From assembly GCA_016716905.1 (NCBI GenBank), contig JADJUS010000004.1, positions 496,001-560,000 on the forward strand: 64,000 nt of DNA, written 5' to 3'. A program made the translations under genes and the position numbers. A model generated the notes under the pieces. It was not told the DNA's origin. It was given only the letters and a program-made list of their open reading frames with translations, and did no database searches. The stretch is from Acidobacteriota bacterium. GTDB taxonomy: Bacteria > Acidobacteriota > Vicinamibacteria > Vicinamibacterales > SCN-69-37. This document shows, one piece after another, positions 49,022 through 57,020 of the stretch. The first letter of the stretch is position 1. The number at the start of each line of letters is the position of its first letter.

Positions 49022-51741
49022 CGCAGCTGGACCCGGACGCCTGGGATCGGCTCGCCTCGCTCTTCGCCGACATCGTCGAACTGCCGGTGCACGAACGTGC
49101 GCGTGCGATCGCAACCCGAACGGTGGGCGAGCCCCAACTCGCAGCTGAACTCGCAGAGATGGTGGCCGCTCACGAATCCGGCAGCGAGCTCAGCCTTGAA
49201 CGCGAACTCTTTGAGCGCAGCGATGCGGCTGAGTTGGCGCCAGGCACGCTGATTGGGACATATCGCATCGTGCGGCCCATCGGCAGAGGCGGCATGGGCG
49301 AGGTCTATCTGGCCGATCGGGCCGACGGCGCCTACGAGCATCAGGTGGCGGTGAAAATCCTTCGCGCCGGCATGTACGGCCGCGGGACGATTGCGCGCTT
49401 CGAACGCGAACGTCGAATCCTCGCACGGCTCGATCACCCGGCGGTGGTCCCCATTCTCGACGGGGGATTGCTTGCCGATGGCCGGCCGTACCTCGTCCTG
49501 CAGTATGTGGATGGCGCGCCGATCACGCACAAGGCGGATGCCGACAAGATGCCGGTGCGCGACCGGCTGAAGGTATTCGTGAGCGTGTGCCGCGCGGTGG
49601 AGTTTGCGCACGGTCGCCTTGTCGTGCATCGTGACCTGAAGCCGTCCAATATCCTCGTCGGCACAGACGGCTTGGTCCGGTTGCTGGACTTCGGCGTGGC
49701 GAAGTTACTGTCGGCCGACGAAGACGCCGACGGCCTCGATGTCACGCGGCATGGTGCCGCGCCGATGACGCCCGAGCGAGCCGCCCCGGAACAATTGCGC
49801 GGTGAGCCGCCGACCACCGCCACAGACGTGTGGGCCCTGGGGGTTTTGCTCTACGAACTGCTGGCCGGGAGCCTGCCCTTCGACGTGACCGGTCGCTCGG
49901 TGGCGACCATCGCGGCGAACGTCACAACTCGCGAACCCCAGCGGCTGACGCGTGGGCTCGCCGACCGTGGTACCGCCGAGACCGTGGCCTCGGCGCGCGC
50001 CACCACGCCGGCCCGTCTCAGGCGAGCCCTGCGCGGCGACCTCGAAGTCATTGTGGCCAAGGCGCTCCAGGCCGACCCCGAGCGCCGATATCAGAACGCC
50101 GGCCTGCTGGCCGACGATATCGAGGCCGTGATCGAGCGGCGCCCCATTTCGGCCAGACCCGACGCGTGGTCCTATCGCGCACAACGATTCGTCAGCCGCC
50201 ATCGCGCGGCGTCAGCGGCCGCGCTGACCACCGCGCTCGCGCTGATCGTGCTGGCGATTGGCACGACCATGCAGAGCGCGGCGTTGCGAACTGAGCGCGA
50301 CCGGGTGGCGGCGGAAGCCACCAAGACCCGCGCCACCGCAGACCTGCTCGTTGGCCTGCTCGGCGGATCCGGTCCCAGGGAAGGCGCCCCCATGGATCAG
50401 GTCTCGGTCGATGACCTGCTCAAGCGCGGCGAGACGCAGGTGGAAGCACTGTCGGAGCAACCCGACGTGCAGGCGCGGCTGTGGCAGACCATTGCCACGA
50501 TTCGTGTGGACCGCAGTGAACTGGCGCAAGCGCTTCCCATCTTCGAGCGGGCTGTCGCGGCCAGTCAGGGGCGGCCTGGAACCGATCCCGACAGGGCGTC
50601 GTTGCTGCTCGACTACGCCAATCTCCTGCAACTCATGGACCGGCCAGCCGACGTGCGCAAGTGGATGCTGCCGCTTGTGGCCGAACAGGAGGCCACGGGT
50701 CAACCCGATCCAGACGTGCTGGGCCGGGCGCTGCAAACGCTGGCGAATGCGACGCCCAGTGAGGAGGGCGTCGCGCTTGCCGAGCGTTCGGTTGCCGTCC
50801 TGCGCGCCGGTGGTCCGGCGCACGAGGGGGCCCTGGCCGGAAGCCTCGGCGCGCTGGGCGGACGCGTGCTGCGGCAGCGCCTCGATCCGCAACGCGCCCG
50901 CCTGATCTTCCAGGAGGCCCTCGATCTTGCCGAACGGGTCAAGGGCCCCCTTCATATCGACACCCTGCAGTCCATGCAAAATCTGGCGGCGGCGCTCCCG
51001 CCCGCCGAGGCCATTCCCGTGTACAGGCGGCTCATCGCCTCGTACTATGAGCGGTTCGGCGGGGGCGCCAAGGCCCTGGCGTTTGCCAACAACAATCTCG
51101 GCGTCGCCCTGATTCAGACGAGGCAGTACGCGGAAGGGGAGGCGGCCCTGCGCGAAGCCCAGACGCGTTGGTTCCAGCAGTTTGGTCCGGCGCACGAACA
51201 GACGATCAACAACCTGCGAAACATCGCGCGGGCTCAGGAGATACAGGGTCTTTTTCCCGAAGCGGAAAAGACATGGGTGGACCTGCAGTCGCGACTGCGT
51301 CAGGCGGCTGCGCCCGACAGGACGCTCGCCCAGTACTTGCCGCAGCGCGCCCAGTTGCTGCGGCGCCTCGGTCGTCACGACGACGCGGCGCGCACCCTGG
51401 AGCAGGCCCGACGCATTCTTGAGCCCGGTGCACCCGCCGCGGGTCTGCCTTTGCTGGCAGACGTCTCACTGGTCGCGGGCCTGAGCGCGCTGGACCGCCG
51501 GACGTCCGCGAAAGCTGTGACCCACCTCGAAGCCGCCCTCGCAATGCGCGAGCGCGTGCTTCCGAAGAATCACCCGGCAATTGAAGAGGCGCGCGTGGCC
51601 CTCGGGCGTGCCCTCCTGGCCGGCGGCGATCCGGCCAGGGGACGCACGTTCATCGAAGCAGGCCTGCCTGCGTTCTCCGCCTGGCCCATGGCGCACCCAG
51701 ACGACGTCGCGGCCGCCAAGGCGGCGCTCTCCGGTCGTTGA
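49018..51741 (+). CDS. Membrane Ser/Thr protein kinase with TPR sensor region
   Basis: The 907-residue protein has an N-terminal leader (about 70 aa), a kinase domain at about 80-360 with GRGGMG at 89-94, Lys113, HRDLKPSN at 204-211 and DFGVAK at 224-229, one membrane segment (AAALTTALALIVLAIGTTMQSAAL) near residue 415, and a C-terminal part of TPR-like repeats. All catalytic residues are kept. It is translationally coupled to the upstream sigma gene; a sigma/kinase pair of this type is common in Acidobacteriota and probably links an outside signal to transcription. Confidence 0.93.
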   Translation: MTQLDPDAWDRLASLFADIVELPVHERARAIATRTVGEPQLAAELAEMVAAHESGSELSLERELFERSDAAELAPGTLIGTYRIVRPIGRGGMGEVYLADRADGAYEHQVAVKILRAGMYGRGTIARFERERRILARLDHPAVVPILDGGLLADGRPYLVLQYVDGAPITHKADADKMPVRDRLKVFVSVCRAVEFAHGRLVVHRDLKPSNILVGTDGLVRLLDFGVAKLLSADEDADGLDVTRHGAAPMTPERAAPEQLRGEPPTTATDVWALGVLLYELLAGSLPFDVTGRSVATIAANVTTREPQRLTRGLADRGTAETVASARATTPARLRRALRGDLEVIVAKALQADPERRYQNAGLLADDIEAVIERRPISARPDAWSYRAQRFVSRHRAASAAALTTALALIVLAIGTTMQSAALRTERDRVAAEATKTRATADLLVGLLGGSGPREGAPMDQVSVDDLLKRGETQVEALSEQPDVQARLWQTIATIRVDRSELAQALPIFERAVAASQGRPGTDPDRASLLLDYANLLQLMDRPADVRKWMLPLVAEQEATGQPDPDVLGRALQTLANATPSEEGVALAERSVAVLRAGGPAHEGALAGSLGALGGRVLRQRLDPQRARLIFQEALDLAERVKGPLHIDTLQSMQNLAAALPPAEAIPVYRRLIASYYERFGGGAKALAFANNNLGVALIQTRQYAEGEAALREAQTRWFQQFGPAHEQTINNLRNIARAQEIQGLFPEAEKTWVDLQSRLRQAAAPDRTLAQYLPQRAQLLRRLGRHDDAARTLEQARRILEPGAPAAGLPLLADVSLVAGLSALDRRTSAKAVTHLEAALAMRERVLPKNHPAIEEARVALGRALLAGGDPARGRTFIEAGLPAFSAWPMAHPDDVAAAKAALSGR

Positions 51742-51849
51742 GTCGCACGTCCGATCCGCCCTCCCGATGTCGCATCGGCCGCGTGTTTGTCGCCCGGTTC
51801 GGACGCGAGCACGCCGCGCCGTTCGGCGACGTCGTCGTCCGGTGATGCG

Positions 51850-51889
51850 GAAAACGACCTCTGAGGTAATTACCTCAGAGGTCGTTTTC
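51850..51889. repeat. 40-bp perfect palindrome (short form of the dispersed element)
   Basis: The sequence from G-AAAACGACCTCTGAGGTAA through its exact complement to TTTT-C is a perfect palindrome without a spacer. Its half-site also forms the nested element at 11304-11400. It lies between the convergent stops of the kinase gene and the double-glycine-peptide operon, with A and T tracts at the ends, so it can act as a terminator in both directions. Confidence 0.85.
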
Positions 51890-51901
51890 TCCGAAGCCGT
51901 T

Positions 51902-52087
51902 CTAGTCGTCGTTCGGGATCAGCCCGCCCGGTTGGACCTTGCGACCTCCCTGTGACGGCTCGGTCGCTTTCACCGAAATTTTTTCGAAGGTGAAAGAGAT
52001 TCCGCCGGCCACGTGATCCAAGTCACTGTCGGCGAGAGGTGTCGGTGTTTTGTCGTTTGTCTCGATCTTCTTGTCATTCGTATCCAT
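51902..52087 (-). CDS. Short peptide with double-glycine-type leader (peptide A)
   Basis: 61 residues; the start is set by AAGGAGAGG just upstream. The leader DTNDKKIETNDKTPTPLADSDLDHVAGG has the acidic L-x-x-x-D-L-x-x-V-A-G-G end seen in double-glycine bacteriocin and RiPP leaders. The 32-residue remainder (ISFTFEKISVKATEPSQGG, then RKVQPGGLIPNDD) has no Cys. It is the last gene of a three-gene operon and starts 11 nt after the HEAT-repeat gene stops. No C39 peptidase, ABC exporter or modifying enzyme is next to it. Confidence 0.75.
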   Translation of the reverse strand: MDTNDKKIETNDKTPTPLADSDLDHVAGGISFTFEKISVKATEPSQGGRKVQPGGLIPNDD

Positions 52088-52098
52088 GATTCCTCTCC

Positions 52099-53799
52099 TT
52101 AGCCTCCGGTGGCTACCAGCCCGAGGAACCGGACCGACAGCCACTCGCTCTTGGTCGCCTGTCGCGCCATGGCGGTCGTACGTGGGTCTCGCGGAAAACG
52201 TGCAAGCGCGATACGCAGCACGTGCGCCTCTACTTCGGGGCCTCGGACCCGGCCAGCCGATTTGCCGTAGTCGAGGCCGATGGCTTTGCTTAGCCCCTCG
52301 ATCGCCGTCGGCGTTTTCATCGACGCGAGCGAGTAGGCCGCAGCGGTGCGGACATCAGCGGAGTTGTCGTTCAGCAGGTTGACGAGAACGGGCACACTCC
52401 CCGGCTTGTCGATGATCGCGAGTGAGTACGCGACCGCGGACTTGACGTCTGACGCCGAACGGAAACGCCCGAGCGCAAGGTCCGCCGCTTTTGATCCGAG
52501 GCTCTTGTCCTGGACCATGGCGTCCAGGGCGGCGATGCCCGAGAGATCGCCGGCCTTGGCCAGCGCCTCGGCCGCGCGCAGGCGCGTCGCCAGCCATTTC
52601 TTGTTGGTCAGGCTGGCGCGCACGATCTCGATCGCGCTCTTGTCTCCCAGGCGAAGCAGGCCAATCGCCATGTAGGCGGTGATGAATTCGTCGGGCTTGC
52701 GCACCGGAACGGCGGCCTGCAATACCGGGATGGACTTGGCGCCACCGCGCTCGATGAGCACCCAGGCGATGTCGGCGAGCGCGTCCGGATCTTCCTTGTT
52801 GAAGAGTTTCGAGACGCCGCCGGCCTTCTTGGCGAGTTTCTCACGGGCCCAGGCGTATCCGGCGTCGTAGCCGCCTTCGATCAGCAGCGAGCCGGCGAAC
52901 ATCACGCCGTCATCGCTCTTTGTCATGCCGCCTTTGACTTCCTTCTCAAGGTCCGGCAGCACTGACGTGTCCTTGAACGTCAGCAGCAGCGCGCGCTTGG
53001 CGAGCCGCTTGACTTCGGTGGATTTGCCGAAGCCGCCGGTCAGTTTCTGCAGCGGCTCAATCGCGCGGCGATCCCGCGCGAGCATCAGGCCGTCGATGGC
53101 CGCCGGGAAGAGACTGGTGTTCATCATCCCTTCCGTCTTCGCGATGATGGCCTCCACGGCCTTGGTGCGTTTGTCCGGCGGGCAGGCTTTGTCCCCGGCC
53201 AGGAGCCCCAGCAGCCGCAGCGCGAGCTGGTTCATCTCGGTGTCGCGCCGTTCGAGTTGTCCCAGCAGGAAGGTGAACGCGCGGTTGGAATCCGCCAGGA
53301 ACAGCCCGACTGCGCAGTCGCGGCGCAGCCCCTCGTAGGGGAACGTGGCCATGCAACGCTCGAAGAAGGGAATCGTGTCGGCCTTGTAGCCGGCGCGTGT
53401 CATGACCAGCGCTGCCTGCACCCAGCCGGCCCAGACCGAGGCCGCGCCGTCGGCGAGGCCTTCGCCGACCACCCCTGATGAGAAGACGCCGCCAAGCGTG
53501 GCCGCGCTCGCCATGACCTGTTCGGTGCCGGTGACGGTCATTTCCTGCCTGAAGCGTGCCACCAACTGGTCAACCGCCTGCTTGTGCTGGGCCGCCCGAA
53601 GTTTGGGCCGCCCTTCAGCAAGAAGGTACTCAAGGAGCACCGGGTTATAGGCGTTGGAAAGGCTCTGCGCCTTCAGGATGGCGTCCACGGTGGCCGGGGC
53701 CGCGTTCTGTGGCGCGGCCACCACGATCCGCTCGGCCGGCGTCAGCAGCAGGACCGCGACCAGGAATGGAATGGCAGCAAATCGAAGGGTTCGAGACAT
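52099..53799 (-). CDS. Secreted HEAT-repeat protein
   Basis: 566 residues; a signal peptide (LRFAAIPFLVAVLLLTPAERIVVA-A) and an all-helical body with HEAT-like units (AIEPLQKLTGGFGKSTEVKRLAKRALLLTF, DLSGIAALDAMVQDKSLGSKAADLALGRFRSASDVKSAVAYSLAII, SVPVLVNLLNDNSADVRTAAAYSLASM). The ATG used lies four nt after the stop of peptide B; the frame open 11 codons earlier overlaps it. Secreted HEAT arrays bind partner proteins. Its placement between two leader peptides suggests it handles or receives them, but this is inference. Confidence 0.85.
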   Translation of the reverse strand: MSRTLRFAAIPFLVAVLLLTPAERIVVAAPQNAAPATVDAILKAQSLSNAYNPVLLEYLLAEGRPKLRAAQHKQAVDQLVARFRQEMTVTGTEQVMASAATLGGVFSSGVVGEGLADGAASVWAGWVQAALVMTRAGYKADTIPFFERCMATFPYEGLRRDCAVGLFLADSNRAFTFLLGQLERRDTEMNQLALRLLGLLAGDKACPPDKRTKAVEAIIAKTEGMMNTSLFPAAIDGLMLARDRRAIEPLQKLTGGFGKSTEVKRLAKRALLLTFKDTSVLPDLEKEVKGGMTKSDDGVMFAGSLLIEGGYDAGYAWAREKLAKKAGGVSKLFNKEDPDALADIAWVLIERGGAKSIPVLQAAVPVRKPDEFITAYMAIGLLRLGDKSAIEIVRASLTNKKWLATRLRAAEALAKAGDLSGIAALDAMVQDKSLGSKAADLALGRFRSASDVKSAVAYSLAIIDKPGSVPVLVNLLNDNSADVRTAAAYSLASMKTPTAIEGLSKAIGLDYGKSAGRVRGPEVEAHVLRIALARFPRDPRTTAMARQATKSEWLSVRFLGLVATGG

Positions 53800-53803
53800 C
53801 GGG

Positions 53804-53995
53804 TTACCAGGTGTTGGAGTCGTTGGGTTCAAAGACCGCCTTGTTGCCGGGGCGCGTGGTCTTGGGTTTCGCGACGGAGTCGGGCGAACGCGGATCGACG
53901 ATGTCGAAAATCCCTCCGGACACCGAGTCGAGATCCGCCTGTGAGAGTTCGCCGGCGGGCGCGGGGACTGGGGGCGACGAAGGCTTGTCAGGCAT
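53804..53995 (-). CDS. Short peptide with double-glycine-type leader (peptide B)
   Basis: 63 residues; AAGGAG precedes the ATG. The leader ends APAGELSQADLDSVSGG, which matches peptide A (ADSDLDHVAGG) at the D-L-D-x-V-x-G-G positions. The rest (IFDIVDPRSPDSVAKPKTT, then RPGNKAVFEPNDSNTW) has no Cys and ends in PND-type residues, as does peptide A (LIPNDD). It is the first gene of the operon with the HEAT-repeat protein and peptide A. Confidence 0.75.
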   Translation of the reverse strand: MPDKPSSPPVPAPAGELSQADLDSVSGGIFDIVDPRSPDSVAKPKTTRPGNKAVFEPNDSNTW

Positions 53996-54027
53996 GGATG
54001 CTCCTTGGTTTGGGGACAACTGAAGGT

Positions 54028-54090
54028 CTTGGCGACGCCCGAGGCTGCAATCGGACATCCATGTCCGATCTGGGTCTCCGACGTCGCCAG
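54028..54090. promoter_or_regulatory. Palindrome in the divergent promoter region
   Basis: ATCGGACAT-CC-ATGTCCGAT (54050-54069) is a perfect 9-bp inverted repeat with a 2-nt centre. It is framed by an outer pair TTGGCGACG/CGTCGCCAG. It sits midway between the peptide operon and a divergent lipoprotein gene, the place for an operator controlling both. Confidence 0.55.
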
Positions 54091-54108
54091 TCATGCCAGG
54101 AGAAACCC

Positions 54109-54648
54109 ATGTCCAGACTTTTCTCGCGTGTTCGTCTTGCGTCGTTGTGTGCCGGAGGCGTCCTGGTCTCATCGTTGATAGTGGCCTGCGGTGACACCGG
54201 CGCGGCCTCGGCCGAGGCCGCGCCCGCCGGCGATTCCCAGAAGGTGGCCGCCCCGCAGCCGCTCGACATTCCCACAAAGAGCGGAACGCTGACCCTGATG
54301 GCCCCCGCCGGAGCCACCGCGAAGGTCAACTCAGGGTCGACCATCGATGTCAAAGCGGGGCCGGGATTTCAGGTCGAAATCAGCGCGGGGATCGGCGTGT
54401 TGTCACGCTTCAAGCAGGACGTGCAGTCCAACACGATGAACGTGTTCAAGCGCTTCGTCCTGGACGAACCGCCGCTCGGCATGGTCTATGAGTCCGCGTT
54501 TGGAGGCAAGCCGGAATACCACCTCCTCTTCATCGTCAAAGGCGTGATGCGAGGGCTCGTGTGTCAAGACACCAAGGGGCCCGTGTACTCAGAAACACAG
54601 GCGCGCGCGATGTACGACGCGTGCAAGACGTTGGCCTTGAAGCCGTAG
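54109..54648 (+). CDS. Small lipoprotein of unknown function
   Basis: 179 residues; lipobox LIVACGDTG after a short signal, a low-complexity Ala/Pro linker, then a small alpha/beta domain (GTLTLMAPAGATAKVNSG, GPGFQVEISAGIGVLSRFKQDVQSNTMNVFKRFVLDEPPLGMVYE, LVCQDTKGPVYSETQARAMYDACKTL). Two Cys in the domain may pair. The CCAGGAGAAACCC before the ATG is a strong ribosome site. Divergent from the double-glycine peptide operon and 8 nt before the next gene; function unknown. Confidence 0.78.
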   Translation: MSRLFSRVRLASLCAGGVLVSSLIVACGDTGAASAEAAPAGDSQKVAAPQPLDIPTKSGTLTLMAPAGATAKVNSGSTIDVKAGPGFQVEISAGIGVLSRFKQDVQSNTMNVFKRFVLDEPPLGMVYESAFGGKPEYHLLFIVKGVMRGLVCQDTKGPVYSETQARAMYDACKTLALKP

Positions 54649-54656
54649 GAGATACC

Positions 54657-55535
54657 ATGCGCACATCTACAACTCTGGTCCTGGCAATCGTCGTCTCGCT
54701 CCTGGCGTCGCCCGCGTCGGCGCAGATCGTGGTCACGGCGGGCAAGGTCACGCACACCGTGGAGGCGGCCACGGCGATCGCCACGCTCCCTTCCGCATGG
54801 GGGAATCCCAAGTACGGAAAGAACCCGCTGCCGAAGCCCGCGATTGAAGGCAACGTGTGGTACGTCATTCGCGGCCGCAGCGCGAATGGCGATACGCAGG
54901 TCCGCTCCCTCGACTCCGGCAGTTTCTGGATCGAGCTCGATGGCAAGAAGATCACGCCGAAGGCGGCCACATCGTTCCAGCCGGACGAAACGTCGATCAT
55001 GCGTTCGGTGCAGGTGCCGCCTGGTGGTTCGCAAGCGTGGGTCGCGTTTTTTCAGGTGCCCACAGGAGCGACCGGCGTCAAATTGATGATGACGGACTTC
55101 GTCGGCGGAACCAGGAAGATTGTGGCGAGTGCGCCGCTGCCGACGGCTACTCCAGGCGCAGCTCCGGCCGCAGCGCGCGGGTCCGCAGCGGCGACCCCAC
55201 CCCCTGCCAAGGCTCCGGTCGCCGCGCCGGCCCCGGCCGGAGCGCTCACGGCGCAGTCGGTGGTGGGCACGTGGAAGCTTGATGAGCCCAAGTCCAAGGC
55301 TGCCCCAGACGGCAACGGCGCGCTGCTCATGCGGACGCTCTCGATCAAGGCCGACGGCACGTTTGAGGCGCTCTACAACACCAAGGGGACGTGGAAGATT
55401 CAGGGCGGCAAGATGATCGTGACGTACGAGTGTTGCCCTGGCCAGCCTGCGGCGGTTGTGCTGGACGGCGGCCACATGAAATTCCCGGCCCCGTCGAACG
55501 TGAAGAAGTTCTGTTACATGGTGAAGGGATCGTAG
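54657..55535 (+). CDS. Secreted protein with C-terminal lipocalin-like domain
   Basis: 292 residues; a signal peptide (TLVLAIVVSLLASPASA-Q), a first beta domain (VTAGKVTHTVEAATAIATLPSAWGNPKY, GSFWIELDGKKITPKAATSFQPDE), an Ala/Pro linker (PGAAPAAARGSAAATPPPAK), and a last domain (SVVGTWKLDEPKSKAAPDGNGALLMRTLSIKADGTFEALYNTKGTWKIQGGKMIVTYECC) of lipocalin-like type. GGAG precedes the ATG. Co-directional with the lipoprotein gene. Confidence 0.8.
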   Translation: MRTSTTLVLAIVVSLLASPASAQIVVTAGKVTHTVEAATAIATLPSAWGNPKYGKNPLPKPAIEGNVWYVIRGRSANGDTQVRSLDSGSFWIELDGKKITPKAATSFQPDETSIMRSVQVPPGGSQAWVAFFQVPTGATGVKLMMTDFVGGTRKIVASAPLPTATPGAAPAAARGSAAATPPPAKAPVAAPAPAGALTAQSVVGTWKLDEPKSKAAPDGNGALLMRTLSIKADGTFEALYNTKGTWKIQGGKMIVTYECCPGQPAAVVLDGGHMKFPAPSNVKKFCYMVKGS

Positions 55536-55574
55536 GTCCGCCTTCGAACACCGGGAATGGTCTACGCTTCGGCC

Positions 55575-56529
55575 ATGCCGAAGGTAGCCGCGTGGGTGAG
55601 TGTTTTTTGTGTTCTGAGTCTGCCCGCGTCATCCGCTGACGCGCAGCGCGGAGGAGTGGCCGAACGCATCGCCGCACACGTGGACGCGACGACCGCTGAA
55701 TGGGTTGCAGTGCGGCGCGACCTGCACCAGAACCCGGAAGTTTCGGGGCAGGAGGTGCGTACCGCGAAGGTGGTGGCCGACCACTTGCGGAAGCTGGGCC
55801 TCGTCGTCAGAACCGGTGTCGGCGGCCACGGGGTCGTCGGCATCCTCACTGGCGGCCGACCGGGTCCTCTTGTCGCGTATCGCGCCGACATGGATGCGGT
55901 GCGCTCGACGGCGCCAGATCCCGTTGCGTTCCCTTCGCTCGTGCCAGGCGTGCGCCATATCTGCGGTCACGATGTGCACGTGACGATCGGGCTCGGGCTC
56001 GCCTCGGCGCTTGCGAGCGTGAAGGCTGACCTTCCAGGCCGGGTCATGGTTCATTTTCCAGCCCGCCGAAGAACGCGCGACCGGCGCGCGCGCGATGCTC
56101 GACGCCGGGCTGTTCAGCGCAGGCAAGCCCGAGGCCATTTTCGGTCTGCACTCCGCGCCCATGGACGTGGGACTCGTGTCATCGAAGCCTGGATTGATGA
56201 TGCACCCCAATCAGGTCGCCCCAGGCGTCACCAACCACGACACGTTGTTTGCGTCGGCCAGGGCGGACCTGGTGGCGACGTTCGGCGCGGCTGCGTTCTC
56301 CGATTTAGGTGCGCCGCCGGACGGGTTCAGCGAGGACTTTGGAGCCTTCCAGGCCGAAGTGCCCGGCGTCTTCTTCTTCCTCGGCATGGGGAATGCGTCA
56401 CAGGGGATTGCGGCGATGCCGCACTCGCCGAACTTTGTCGTGGATGAGGCGGCGATTCCGTTCGGGGTCAAGGCAATGGCCGCGATCGTTGTCGGCCGGT
56501 TGACGGCTGGAAGAGCCGGGAAGAGCTAG
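55575..56529 (+). pseudogene. M20 amidohydrolase, frameshifted and lacking the dimerisation domain
   Basis: The first frame gives a signal peptide and the M20D start (WVAVRRDLHQNPEVSGQEVRTAKVVADHLRKLGL, AYRADMDAV, ICGHDVHVTIGLGLA). Near 56055 a T4 run shifts it; the next frame resumes FQPAEERATGARAMLDAGLF. The usual lid/dimerisation domain after GLHSAPMDVGLVSSKPGL is missing, replaced by a short join to GVTNHDTLFASARADLVATFG and the C-terminal SEDFGAFQAEVPGVFFFLGMG. The homopolymer indel may be a sequence error; the missing domain is more likely a real deletion or a misassembly near the poly-G tract. Confidence 0.8.
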
Positions 56530-56547
56530 TGATAGTGTTCCCGTCAT

Positions 56548-56766
<219 letters not shown>

Positions 56767-56991
56767 TTGGTGTATAGCGTCGCCGAAGGCCACCTGGGGG
56801 CGACTATCACAACATCACCTGCTCGGGGCGAACGGGGGCGCAGGGGCCCTCGGTGGGGCACAATGTTGGTGACCGACGACGCCGCCACCTTCGCGACGGC
56901 CGTCGCTCTGCTCGTCGCAGTGACGCTCGTCGCGACGTATCTTCCTGTTCGGCGGGTCCTGCAACGCAGCCCGTTGGACGCCCTTCGGTGA
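56767..56991 (+). pseudogene. C-terminal fragment of an ADOP permease
   Basis: Only the last membrane segment and tail remain: TFATAVALLVAVTLVATYLPVRRVLQRSPLDALR, the standard end of ADOP/MacB permeases. The upstream part of the frame is G-rich sequence with no homology. The rest of the gene is absent because of the junction at the poly-G tract, so this gene may be complete in the real genome. Confidence 0.8.
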
Positions 56992-57020
56992 GTCATACTA
57001 TTCCACTGGGGGAAGTGTCC

